DNA of 64,000 bases from Porites lobata (Eukaryota > Cnidaria > Anthozoa > Scleractinia > Poritidae). The notes below the pieces were generated by a model. That model saw only the letters and a list, made by a program, of their open reading frames with translations, was not told the origin of the DNA and did not search any database. The stretch covers positions 409,501-473,500 of the forward strand of contig CALNXK010000109.1 of assembly GCA_942486035.1 (NCBI GenBank), read 5' to 3'. Positions 21,329 to 33,700 of the stretch are shown piece after piece; position 1 is the stretch's first letter; each line of letters begins with the position of its first letter. A program made the position numbers and the translations under genes.

Positions 21329-24300
21329 TCAGCTCATTGTTGATGGGGCATTAGTGGCCGCTGTTTCCGCTCTTTTGATTTCATTAGTGATTTGTGTCAG
21401 ATCCTGGATAAATACTTGAATCTGAAAACAAAAACACGAACAAAGAAAATTCACTCGTAACACGCAACTCTCCGATATCTCTTAATAGAAAAGCATTTGG
21501 GGGAGCGGGGATAAGGGAGCGGAGGGGGAAGAGGAGAAATTTTCTAGAGATAATTTTTGTCAGCTCAAGCACAGGCATTGCGGCCGTTCTTATTATTGAA
21601 ATCTGAGCATTAGTCTTTTGAACTCAACAGGAGAAATACAGATGAACATTCATTAGGGTGGTAAGCCTTTGGCTCAAGTGGTACAGAGCGCTGCGCCGGT
21701 ATCGCAGATGTCAAGGGCTCGACCATGACCATACCACAGGCAGACCACCCTCTGCTCGTGTGGCAGAAATCTGAGCAAATATCAGAGCATCGGTCTTTTG
21801 TACTCAAAAGAAGAAATACAGACGAACATTACGGCGGCTACAGTTTACTCCGAAATACAGATTGCAACCGAAAATATATATTCAAGCGAACGACGAAGTA
21901 AAGCGAAAAGTTGACTTAGTTCTGTCATGTTTTTTCGCCGTCCCGAGCTGTTTAAAGCGTTATTTTGCGAGATGATTGTTTGACTGTGGGTTTAGAAATG
22001 ATTTCAGCTAAGTGAACATTTCGCTTGAACATTTCTGTTCAAATCTTTATTTTGGAATAAACTGAAGCCGCCGTAATGTTAACAGGAAATGTAGTAAACC
22101 ACGTCGTCACGAACTTCACCTTTTCCAGCTGTTTCTCTGTGACTTCTATTACGGTGTTTTGCTTTAGATGTCTGTTGACCAGCATAAACAGATTATGTGT
22201 TGCCCTATGATCAAACACAAAAAAAATATCAAGTCATAAAGTGTTGTTAGTGTCAGGCCCTTACCCTCAACAAAGAACTCAGTTGCGAACCGTACCTAGG
22301 CTCGATTTCCGCTGTCTCCTAAGTGCGGACTTTGATCCTCCCCAAAGAGAGACGAGGGGATGAGAGCAGGCTCATTTTTCCGAGCAGTAGCTGGCAATCG
22401 AGCGTAAAGGTTGATTTCCACTGTCGCGTAATTTTTCCGTGCGAACACACGTAAAATTTACGCGTGTAAATGAAAAGGAGACAATGTATGAAAGGCCACG
22501 CGCAAACGTGAAAGTTGAGCGCGCGATGGTGTCAGGCCTTACCCTCAACAAAGAACTCAGTTGCGAACCGTACCTAGACTCGATTTCCGCTGTCTCCTAA
22601 GTGCGGACTTTGATCCTCCCCAAAGAGAGACGAGGGGATGAGAGCAGACTCATTTTTCCGAGCAGTAGCTGGCAATCGAGCGTAAGGGTTGATTTCCACT
22701 GTCGCGTAATTTTTCCGTGCGAACACACGTAAAATTTACGCGTGTAAATGAAAAGGAGACAATGTATGAAAGGCCACGCGCAAACGTGAAAGTTGAGCGC
22801 GCGATGGTGGAAATCCACCTTAACTGTACCGCAGGATATTTTGTCATGTGAGTGTAAATAAAGTAACACGACAAAACATTTAATATTACTTGAGAAAGGC
22901 GCTGAGATCGAAAGTGACAAATTTGTAAACGATAAGCGCTTTATTGAATTCAAATATGGAACTTTTTCTATTATGCATGTTTTTATTTTTTTACTGCAGC
23001 CTACAAATATAATATGGCATGCACTTTTTCTTACTTACATTTTTATTCTCCCTAAAAGCAGAGTTTTCTTGGCGGCGGTGTTTTGTATGTGAGTCCATTG
23101 CGATTCCCATTTGACTGCTACACTCTGAGCTCGCTCCAGTTTGGTCTGTAAATGCGCTAACTGTTAAAACAGAAAACAACAAACTTGATGACAGATAGAG
23201 CTTACTGTAACTGATGATGAGGAATCACTTCACTTGCTTCGTCCCTCACTCAAATGTTCGTCTAAAAACATATCGCAAGAAAACCTACTTCCATGGTCCG
23301 CTATATGTAAACATTTTTCATTGACTTGTGGCAGGAGCCCTGCTTGTGGCTACTACAGACCTATGGGGTTATGTTTGATTGTCCTTATTCTGTACTCATG
23401 ATAAGATGTATTCTGGGGTCTTCCAGAATTTATACCCTTTATCAAAGAAACAGATTTAAGAATATTGACCCGTGATTCGATTTGTAACCTGAGATCAGGC
23501 CTCAGGACTTTTCGTTTCAAAAACGCTTCAAAAATTACATTCCGGCGGGTAGAATAAAGCCGAGAGAGAAGAATGACAAAGAAAAAGGCGTTCAAATTGG
23601 GCCTGACCTCAGGTTATTGGAGAACATAAGTATAGTCATGCCTCAGGACTGTCTGCACAGAGGATACATGGCCGCTGACGCAAAAGAAAAAGAAGAAGAT
23701 TCAGTTGACTGGCTCCAGGTCTTTGAATGGACAAGAAAGAAAGAAGGCGTTCCTTGTGCCCCAATATTCCTTGCGTTTGGACAACAATCTCTTTAAGATG
23801 AATTAGTTAAGCTGTTTGATAAAAGAGGATAGTATTGGCTCTTAGGTGACGCAAATTAAGAAAGAAGAAGATTCAGTTCACGATGGTTCCAGGTCGTTTT
23901 GAGAAAATTGCTGTTGGTCACTATTGGAACTTAAAGGGTTAACTGAAAACCCAGGGTAAATTTTCATTGGTCTTTTTATTTCTCTAGCTCTGAATTCTCG
24001 GTTTTGTCACACAAGGATAGCTTCTACATGAAGTCCACAGTGAGAACGCAAAGTGAAACAGAAGACCGTGGTCTCATCTTCATTGTTTTAAAAGTTACTT
24101 GCAGCGCTTGTAGTGAAGAAGTTCAACTTAAGTCCTCATGTAAATTTTTTTACCTGGTTGTTGTAGTTTAGTATTTCGTTGTTCTTTTCCTGAAAATGAA
24201 AACAAAAATATGTACAGAATATATTGTCATCTGCAGACCAAAACTATATTTATAGTTTGTAAAACAATAAGAAAAAATACAAATGTAAAAACCGTTTTAG

Positions 24301-27300
24301 TTGCTAACCTATAAGGAGCCAAAGACACGACAAGTCTTGGAAATTTAGAGTTTAATACAAAAACTAACACTTTCTAGGTACCCAAAAGCAAAAGAAAGAT
24401 GCTAGGGTCCATCCCGAGGCTTCTGCTAGGGCATCGGCAATCTTTATGTCGCTTAAATCTGTTCATTTGCAAGAAGGAATTTTAAAAGTCAACCGCCTCT
24501 GATGATTTGACTCACATTATTTGCTGACTTAGTTAAACAAAATAAGCAGTCTCAATTAATTAATTGTTGTTTACATTCTAAGTTTGCAGCGTCTTAATAA
24601 ATATTTTTCGCAAGTTGTTTTGCATTTATTTCCAACAAAATTTACATAAAATTATATTAAGTACAAGACACAAAGAAACATACCTCTGTGAATTTCACCA
24701 ATCTTCCCTTTTCTTTCTCATATTTTTCTTGATTCTTTGTTTCCCTTTCTAATAGATCCTGATTAAGAAAAACATCTGGTTTTAAGACAACTTGTATCAT
24801 TTTTTATGTTGCCAACAAACTGAATCAGGTAACACAAGCATTTTTACTTTTCTCCTATGTTTCCCTTTGTCATAAGACTGCTCAACCAGCATTTAGCACT
24901 ATTTTAAGAAAACATGTTGTGGTGCAACATTTTAAAACCTGATTTTACCATCAAAATAGTTCTTTTTTATCAATTAATTTCAATAATAAAAAAGGTGAAA
25001 ATAATTATTCTCATTTGATAGGCACATTTAATGATTCTCATAGTCAAAACATTATTGCAGTCAGAAACAAATGTTTATAAATAAAACTAATAATTATCGT
25101 CAAGTCAGCATTATCGATTTTGTATGAAATATACCCTGGCCAGTACCTGATGGGTTGCTGTGAGTGTATCATATCTAGCTATCACTTCACGGATTTCCTG
25201 AAACTTGAAGAGAAAAACAGCAGTCTCTCAGTGCGAGAATAGCATTACCGTGCTAAGGTTAGACCAATATGATCAGGGTACTTTTTGCACTGTTTGGTTT
25301 CCCTATGTCACAAAAGCTCTCTCCAAAATAAAATTCAATACTACTACCTATACATTATGGTACTTTTAATTGAGTGGTCATTTTTTTGGTGAGACTTATA
25401 ACAAACAACACAACAACAAGATTCTGAGACAATATGAAAGGTTTCCAAGACACACAACTTTCTTGTTTCCAAATTAGCAACCCGGTACTTTAAATTTATT
25501 TATTTATTTCAGTCTGCGTAACTTTATTTCCACAATAACATCATGGAATTCTCCTCTTTAAAAAACAGCTAGTGTACATAGTAGCTAGGATAGTAGTCTG
25601 GTACCTCTTCAGCAGCCTCCAGAACTTTTTCAAGGTACTGTTGAAAAATGACATTCTTTTCTAACTTATACTGAATATGATCACGCTCTTTTATTAAAGT
25701 TGATGTTTCCTCTTTCAACCTGGAAAGCAAATTTTATTTCTTTTAGCACATAACACAAACAACATTACATAGGGAGTGATGTTGCAGTACAGCCTACAGA
25801 TTTATTTCCAAAGACTTGACCCAGTCTGGACTTGACACAAGTTTTGAAGGTGACTCTCTGATGGCAGGCCCTTAAATAAGTTAATAGATTCCTGATCATG
25901 GTGTTTTTGCATTGCTATACTTTACATAAGAGAACACAGTTAGCCTTTTAAATACCTGGGCCTGGTTGTTCAAATGTTGGGTAGCACAATCCACCAGATA
26001 AATCAATATCCAGAGGACAAGTATTAGGGAAATCAATATTATTGCATCCACTGGCTGGAGACTCATCCAGTGGATAGCGTTATCCACCTTTCGAACAACT
26101 GGGCCCTGACCAATGGCCAACAGCACAAGACTGGCAAGGCTTTCTTGTTCTCCATTAATGAAAAGTACAATGTATAATAATCTATATTCCTTAGCTTTGA
26201 ATTCTGTCACTAACCTATAAATACAATTGATAAATTTTACAAAAAACGTTAAGAAACTGTTCTAAAGAATCAATACCTTGCAATTTCTCTGTCTTTTGCC
26301 CTTCTCATCTCCCTTTCTTCTGCTGCCTTTTTTAGAGCTCTTGCTCTCTTAGAGTCGTTTTCCTATACAGCCAATAAAAATGAATATCATGAACTTTAAT
26401 TTTGTATCATTTTGAAGTTTATAATATTTATTTGCGTATTCAGAAGCAAATAAGATTGAACAACGTACCTTTAAGAATTTATCAAATTTTAACAATGATT
26501 CTTTCAGCTGAAACTCCTTCCTCTCAAGTTCTTCTCCTCTTTGTTGAAGACTTTCCATTTTCATTTGAAATTCCTACAAAAATGGAAATATCAAATTATT
26601 GTATCTGTTGAAACCCAACAATCCGCAAAAACTGGTCCCGGTTGTTCAAAAGGTGGTGCTATTATTTCCGTTAGTTGCAGGCTGCCATTTTGGCGCCCCT
26701 CAATGAGACACAAATATGGCATCTCCATACTAGGCTCAAAAAGTTGAATTGCAACAGTCATTTCTTTAATAATTGCAGGTATCAAAAACCAGGCAGACAA
26801 AAATCTTGGAGAAATTAACTTGCCTATAAATCTTCGATCATCTTTCAGATTCTTCATTTTGCTATTAGTACATTGCTATTTTTAATGATTATAAAATAAA
26901 TGATAATAATAATAATAATAATAATCAAGCGAATATTAACGTTAAAAGTCGACGTTTCGGTATAATCATGACACCATTCTCAAGGCAAAATGAATAAGTA
27001 ATGCGAAGATTATAATTATAATAGATTATATATTAGAAATAATAATAATAATAATAGTTTCCAAATTTTCAAATGCTGGTAGGGAAAGACAAATATTACA
27101 ATTTAAAATATAAACCTTGTCCTATATAAGCATATCAAATACTAACTTATTTAATAATTTAAGACTTATTATTTTTTCTTACTTTCTACATATTTTGATA
27201 GATAAGCTTAAATAAGGTACAGTATTAAGGTTAAGTTTTAAATAAACCACCAAATATTAAAACCTCTTTCTGAGCTCCTAATGATTGTTCCACTTCCGAC

Positions 27301-27531
27301 ATTTCTCGTCTCTTTTCTAGAAGCCGAGTGGCTGGTGTAAGATGATCGTCCTCGCGCTCGGGCATTTTGCTAGAAACGACAGAAAAGTAAAAGTTTTCAT
27401 GTAAGACGCGCGAGAACTTCAAATTGTCAAATTTTCACTAAATCTAACCACAATTAGGTTCTCTTTGATACTTACACAAGGAGTTTATCCTCAAATGTAG
27501 TTCTAAAATATTCTTCCAAGTTCACAGTCAT
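21329..27531 (-). CDS. CFAP73: CFAP73 (CCDC42B-type) cilia- and flagella-associated coiled-coil protein
   Basis: Eleven minus-strand exons, all in phase: 27531-27476 (ATG), 27369-27264, 26573-26469, 26362-26277, 25719-25605, 25203-25147, 24758-24684, 24189-24154, 23160-23039, 22204-22120 and 21421-21329 (TGA). They give 311 residues, the usual family length (roughly 310-320). The product is coiled-coil almost throughout. Diagnostic stretches are NLEEYFRTTF at the start, ATRLLEKRREM, LLKFDKFLK, REVIARYDTL and HIQNTAAKKTLLLGRIKM, then ATHNLFMLVN and a C-terminal VFIQDL. CFAP73/CCDC42 proteins (Chlamydomonas MIA2) work in the axonemal modifier-of-inner-arms complex that tunes inner-arm dynein. 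The EYFR start and the LLKFDKFL motif favour CFAP73 over CCDC42. It shares a 261-bp promoter region with TBCCD1. Confidence 0.93.
21602..21839 (+). mobile_element. tRNA-like SINE fragment between direct repeats
   Basis: 21665-21725 reads like a tRNA-derived SINE head: TGGCTCAAGTGGTACAGAG (A-box region), then CGGTATCGCAGATG, then GGGCTCGACC (B box). It is flanked by imperfect direct repeats of about 45 bases (about 21605-21650 and 21786-21840) sharing GTCTTTTG.ACTCAA and GAAATACAGA.GAACATT. The repeats are too long for a normal SINE target duplication. Inside the last CFAP73 intron. Confidence 0.5.
21835..22080. mobile_element. MITE with AACATTACGGCGGCT ends
   Basis: The left end AACATTACGGCGGCTACAGT and the right end AAGCCGCCGTAATGTT are inverted copies, with TTTACTCCGAAAT and ATTTTGGAATAAA continuing the arms. 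Length 246 bp. No coding capacity. It lies in the last CFAP73 intron, 40 bases from the exon at 22120. Confidence 0.78.
22251..22808. repeat. Recent tandem duplication of about 279 bp
   Basis: Copy 1 is 22251-22529 and copy 2 is 22530-22808. They differ at only a handful of bases (for example GGCCCTTACC versus GGCCTTACC, CCTAGGCTC versus CCTAGACTC, GCAGGCTC versus GCAGACTC, GTAAAGGTTG versus GTAAGGGTTG). Each copy holds GATTTCCACTGTCGCG and, inverted, CGCGCGATGG; the outer copy ends GGTGGAAATCCACC. So the unit is probably the body of a foldback element. It lies in the CFAP73 intron between 22204 and 23039. Confidence 0.85.
25958..26106. mobile_element. MITE with GGGCCTGGTTGTTC ends
   Basis: The left end GGGCCTGGTTGTTCAAATG and the right end CTTTCGAACAACTGGGCCC are inverted. 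The interior has inverted ATCCACTGGAT / ATCCAGTGGAT words. A degraded relative sits at 32475-32612 and a possible fragment at 26634-26660. It is in a CFAP73 intron. Confidence 0.78.
26893..27058. repeat. AAT microsatellite with a degenerate GAAACGTC motif
   Basis: (AAT)n tracts occupy 26907-26933 and 27037-27055. Between them, read on the minus strand, is CTTGAGAATGGTGTC...CCGAAACGTCGAC. It resembles the degenerate hammerhead-like segment near 41003 and may be the end of a Penelope-like element. In a CFAP73 intron. Confidence 0.5.
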
Positions 27532-27792
27532 TTTGGATCGCTTTTTTGGCCGTAAAAAACGGTGTTATTTTGCTTCAACTTCTTTCACCAAGATGGCGGC
27601 GTTGCTATGGATATAACTGAAGCAGTACAGTGTATCATGGGAAACATTCGTCCATTGAAATGTCCCAGAACCCTTAGCGCTCTTGTGTAAAATGGCGGTA
27701 GAATGTTTTGGTGTCAAGGGTAGTGCTTGCTGATTTCCTTATGGAGCGGATTTCATATCCTTCTCCTATTTTTATTGACAAGTGTGTACGAT
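27532..27792. promoter_or_regulatory. Bidirectional CFAP73/TBCCD1 promoter region
   Basis: The 261 bp between two divergent start codons. It contains CAAGATGGCGGC (27589-27600), a match to the YY1 initiator-type element. Directly after it is GTTGCTATGG (27601-27610), which resembles one half of an RFX X-box. A second AAAATGGCGGT lies at 27689-27699. There is no TATA box. The CCAAAATGAC and ATGTCC start contexts face outward. Regulation by RFX is inference; only a half-site is visible. Confidence 0.6.
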
Positions 27793-30700
27793 ATGTCCTC
27801 CATCGCTCTTTGGGTGAAGCCTGATGCCTTTGATTTCGGTGCAATTCACGCCCCTTTGCCGCCTAAACTCACTTTGCAGGTAACAACACGCATTTTCTGC
27901 ATAAGCAGCTCTGATTTCCGCTAACTAATCAAAAGCTTTTAGTTAAAAAATCTAAAGATATAGTTCTTAATCATTATACAGCTATATTTATTTTGCTTGG
28001 CAATGTTTTTAATTTATTTCATTCATTTTATATTTAGAATTTTAGCATCAATAATTAAGTCTCATACAACGTACTGTAGCTATTTAGGCACATGATTTCA
28101 CATGTACAGGCCGGAGCCCCACACAATCTATTTGTGTAACCGATTGATGTATTGGATTTACCATTTGCTTTATTTATTTATTTATAGTGATGTATCGCTA
28201 AATATGTACATGGATAATGTAAATTAAATTTAAACGTAGTATTATTTTTAACCTGCGGTATATTGTCGTATCTTTGCCTCAAAAGGGGTATTAATTAGAG
28301 CGATTTGGAAAGTTTTTGAGTTCACCGTTTACTGTTCCTCTTTAATAGAAGGACAAGGGTGGAATCAATTTTTTGAAAGGCTCCAGCGACAGAGCAATTG
28401 TCCCCCAGAAAATCGCATTGCTCTGCTTTCAAACTTTGCAGCAGAAAGGCCAAAAGATTCGCGCTTCTTCCCATACCTCGCGATTGAAAATCCATTCAAA
28501 TGGCCTGGAACAAGCCTGCGAAGAAATTAAAATCCCACAGTTTTTGATCGGTCAAAATGTGTAGCCAGAATTATACTTGCCAGCCAGATATCGTCCTACT
28601 GGTTGCCTCTTTTTGATTGGATGTCGTTAAACAATAACTGTTTAAAAATACACACTTAGTCTGCTTTAATCGGTTATTGTTCAACCATTGTTTAATAATG
28701 ACATCCAATCAAAAAGAGGCAATTAGCAGGATGATTTCTGGCTGGCATGTATAAATGCTGCTACGCATTTTGAATGTTCGAAAACTGTGGGATTGTAATT
28801 TTCTTTGAGAGCTAGCCCCAGGCTGTTTGGATGGATTTTTGATTGGGAGGTTGAGAAGAAGTGAAAATCACTCAACCTTTCTGATGAGAAGTTCGAAAGC
28901 GGCACAGTGTGATTTTCTGGGGGGAAAATGCTCCGGCACTGAAGCCATTCAAAAAAAATTTATTCCGCCTATATCTTTCTATGAAGGGGAACAGTAAATG
29001 GCAAACTCAAAATCATTCCAGATACCCCCTTTTGAGGCAAAAAGGCAACAATATACAGCAGGTAAGGTAATACAAGGTTTTTACATATTCAGTGATATAC
29101 AGTGTATTGCTATAGATGAAGCAAATCTGAAATGGTAAATCCAATACATTTATTTACCATAAAAGAACAATCAACCCACTCCAACCCAACCATGCACCAT
29201 GATCATCTACTCAAAATTACACTTCTTGAATTCCTTGGTAAAATTAAGTGGTTAACATTATCCTATTTTAGAACTTGTACAAGTTGTCTACTTATGCCAG
29301 GAACAAGGGAAGGGCAGGTTATCCAAAATTAAGGTAAAGTTATTTTTCCGGTATATGTTTATACTACTTTTTATTATTTAAACAAATTTTACAGGCTAAG
29401 TTTGCCCTAAGAGAAATAAAACTCGTTGAGTGGGCTCACTTCACTGTATTGGCCGACAGTTATAAGCCCATTGAATTAGGTAGGTTAAAGTCCCATTTAC
29501 AAAGCATTCATTTTGGGTCCTGCATTCCTAAATTTCGGCACACAGGCCAAAAGAAACAGGGCATGGCCCGTGTCATTTACACAACGAAGATGTGTTTGAT
29601 TTGTTTCAATGTTGATTACAGGCTGCCCCCCACCCCCTTTTCCCGTTTAAACCAGTTTGGACCCCTACAATAAATAGACTCCATGGGCAATTATTAGGTC
29701 AAAATTTACGGTATTCATTTTTCTTTCAAAGGTTACTGAATGGTTTTTTGCCAGTTAACGTTGAATATAGGAAAGAAAACAAACACTGTTATTTATATCT
29801 TGCTTGCAGTTACTCTGTGTGGAAGAATGTGGCATGCAACAAATTACAGATTTCTGAAGACCTGGCATGGCTGTAAGTATGATGACTGCATTATCATGTT
29901 GACTAAGAATGGTTTATTAAAATGTTAATTAATATTATTCTTATTTTGTTTTGAAGATATTTTGAAACTTTTGATATGCTGAGTGGCTCAAGTTTCAAGG
30001 AGCATTCAAACTGGAATGAGAGTTTTTCTCGCTGTAAGAGTCAGGAGGAGATAGGCAAGTAGGCTAAATAACCTTTTTTTTTTTCAACGTGCAAGTTACT
30101 GAGGCTTTGATAAACAAGATATTTTCAATTCTAAAACTGTGTGCAATGTTTACTTTAAACTTTCAAGTTAGAGGAAGTTTTAATATTATCCACAGAGGAA
30201 CTTCCTTATCCACAGAACAACTGACGTCAATGTGTTGATAATTTTACTCAAAGATTATGATGCCTAGTGGTCTTTTCATGGAATTGTGCATTGTTGTTGA
30301 GAATGTCATGGCCAAAAAGTCAAATTAGATTCATCTTTAATGCAGAAGAGATAAAGGAACAAGAAAAATGTAATAATATCATGTACCTTGGATGAGGAAA
30401 TTCCATGGAAAATCTTAACAATACCCACCCGTACTTCCATCAAAATAATTTCTTATCCCTGGGGCCTTCATGAAAGCTTATATGTATTTCCAACTTTCAG
30501 GAGCTGTAAGTTGGCATGAGCAACAAAGCTGGCATAGTACTCAGCTTGTAATCAATGTTTGTGGCAGTTTTGGCTCTTTTTGGCCAGACAGCAAACTGAA
30601 AATGGCTCAGCTAGCTTTAAATAGAATTTCTCTGCAAAATTTACAGCGGCAGGCCATGGGTTAAACAACTACCATATTTTTGTTTCTTTGTTATAACATG

Positions 30701-33700
30701 TCAAGTAAACTTACCAGCTGGCTGGTATTATTTCTTTCCGCAGATCATCTTAGATCTCAAGGTTCTGTTAGCACATTGCAGTTCATATTGTTTTTATACA
30801 TTCAACAAATTCACAAGATTTCATTCAAGGCATCTCTGGTGCTAGGAGGAGAAGAGTATCCTGATTATAATAATTATTATTTATTTAAATGATATTAGAC
30901 TTGAAAGAAAAGTTATGCTGATTAAACCCTGTAAGTGTAGAGGAAACAACTTCCAGAATGTAGAATAAATTATATTAATTTTATAATAATGTTGGTGTCA
31001 CTCTTAGTCACTAATTTTAACACTGTTCTTTAATGTATACTTAGTTGATTGCACTGACTAATGATCTTGTCAACCACGAAATTAATTTTTGTGGGAGGAA
31101 ATCTTTTGCATTTGTTTGTTTGTTCGTTTTTTCTTTGTTTATTTTTGGAAAAACCTTTGTCAGATCATGAAAAAGATTTTAGAACTCACAAAGAAATAGA
31201 TAGACATGATACACCATACAAATGACTGACATCAAGGAGTGTGCATCTTTTGGTCACAGATAGCAAATTTTCTTCTTTAGTATTAATTTCTAAAACATCG
31301 GTATGCCATGCATGCATGTTAAAATGACTTATAGTATTATAGTTACTCGAATGCTTCCTTAACAAATTAACAGATGGCCAACACGCTCACGTTCTCCAGA
31401 CCTGGAAAACAAAGGCTCTGTTGCTGTTAAGGTTTGCTGATAGCTTTATTTTTAGTACGTCAGACATTTCTCCACAATAAAATAACTCAATTTAACAGCA
31501 CATATGAATAGCACCTGTCAACCAGAATGTAACTCAATACAATGCAATGACACTAGCTTCATGTATCCTCAGAACAGCCGGAGTTTTTGAGGTGGCAAGG
31601 AAGCCAGGATGGCATTTTGTTCAAGCAGAGTGCAAAGAAAGTTTTGACAGTTTTACAGCTTGCCATGTGGACAAGCTGTAGCTAGCATGTACTATTCCAA
31701 AATTATTTTAGCTAGCACCAAAAAATTTTGATGAGCAGGATTGCTTCAGTTTTTTGGTTATTTTAATTCCCCAAAAAGTTCACTTTCTCATTGGGCAAGT
31801 TAAGAACACAATTCACTTGCATGATAGGAAATCCACTAGCCCTAGGTTATCAGACACTATAGTTTCTTTGCACACTTATAAGCCATGGAAAATCCTTAGC
31901 CTTTGTTGACAACTCTGTCCAGATCAGCAGCATCTCTACATATTGTATTATAAAATAATTTTTTTGACAGTTTTTGTTTTTGCATATCAACAGAGTCTTG
32001 ATGAACATGACCACATGATGTTTGTGTTACATCATCTGAACGATATCTTAGAACTGTTAATGGAACCTGGTAATTGTATTCCTCTGTGAGCTTAGTATGC
32101 CTATTTCCTGCAAGACAAAAACAGGGCTAAAAAGCTGCTTGTATTGCTTCCTTATCTTAGCTGATGACTTTGCAACAAAATAACTTGCTTTTACCCTTGC
32201 CCATTAGACTAGTAAGCTTAATCCCTTTAGGTCCCAAGAGTGACCAACATCAATTTTCTCCTAAGAACATCAGCAGATCATCCAGAGTAAAGGTTATGAG
32301 AATTACTAAATTGATTACCAAAGGGAGAACACTTTGATCTTAAACCAAATTCTCTCAACTGTTCTTAAAAGAAATATATGGAAGTCAGTCTGGAGAATTT
32401 GTATGTGGATCTTGGGGCTTAAGGGCTAAAACAGGTTTTACTCAGCAAGAAAATCTGTCCCAGACATCCAAACAGGCCCTGATTGTTAAAATGTTGGATA
32501 ATGCTTCTGTATTCAACAGATAAAAATCTATCCAGTGGATAATGCGATTGGTTGGTAGATAGTGATGTATGCTGTAGATAGCACTATCTTATGTTTGTTG
32601 TCAGGACCAGTACTTTTTTCTATCCCTGAAAAATATGTCAGGTTAATTTTTTGAGAAGTATTATACATGCAATCTCCATGTACACAATACATGTTAAATC
32701 ATCTTCTAAATTGTTTTGTGGTTGTTTGTGTGCTCAGAATCCAGTGCAAACAATGGTTGTGGCAATGAAGCATACCTTACTGTTGAAGCTCTTGATGCTC
32801 TGGGGTTCCTTATAACAGGAGTAACTGATGGCAGGTTGGTTATGGCTAGTAATGATACTCTGTGCTGCCTGCCCATTAGACAAGACTTTTCTCAGGGAGG
32901 TGCACACACCAGATGATCAAAATATCTGAGGCACCAGTAACTAAGGGAGTTACCGAGGGGTCTGTGAACACCCCCTACCTTTAACGATTTTGAAAAAAAT
33001 GTGCATGTCACAGATAGAATAATTTTCCCTGCAACAATGTAGTCCTTTGAATACAGTCAATGCATTTCCTTCATTTAGGCATGATATTTTTTTAATGGGT
33101 TGGTCTTTTGGACTGGTTTTGCTGTATATCCAAAGGGCTTTTCTGTAAAAATTTCGTGCACAACAATTCTGCACAAAAAACTGAACAGTGGAACATGGCT
33201 CCTACTTCTTATCCACCAACAATCTTCAACAGTTCTTCTAATTCACTTTTTTGTATGCTGAATTTATCAGCAGATGACTTCATTTGTGTTTTCATATCAT
33301 AAGGGTTTGGGTGAGGTGCAAAGATTTTTTGTGACCAGAAAATTCAACATGTAAACGGCATTTTTCTCTGTCACTATCTGTACGATGTACCTGGTAGGGT
33401 ACACCTGTTCTTGATGACACAAAGAACAGCTGTACAGATAACTAGTATGAACCCAACAGAGATGGCACTCAGCAACACATAGAAGTGCTTGCCCCTCCCA
33501 TCTCTATGATGTTTGCACCTTTGATTATATGTTATGCCTCCTATAACAGAAGGATTACAAAGAAAAAGCCACTGTTTTGCAGTCATCAAGCACTTTGAGT
33601 GGGCTGTTTCTCCCAGTTAACCATTTATGTTTGCTTTACAGTCAAACAGAAAGAACCAAACTTGATGAAAGTCAAGGTCTTTATCCAGGTCTAAATAGTT

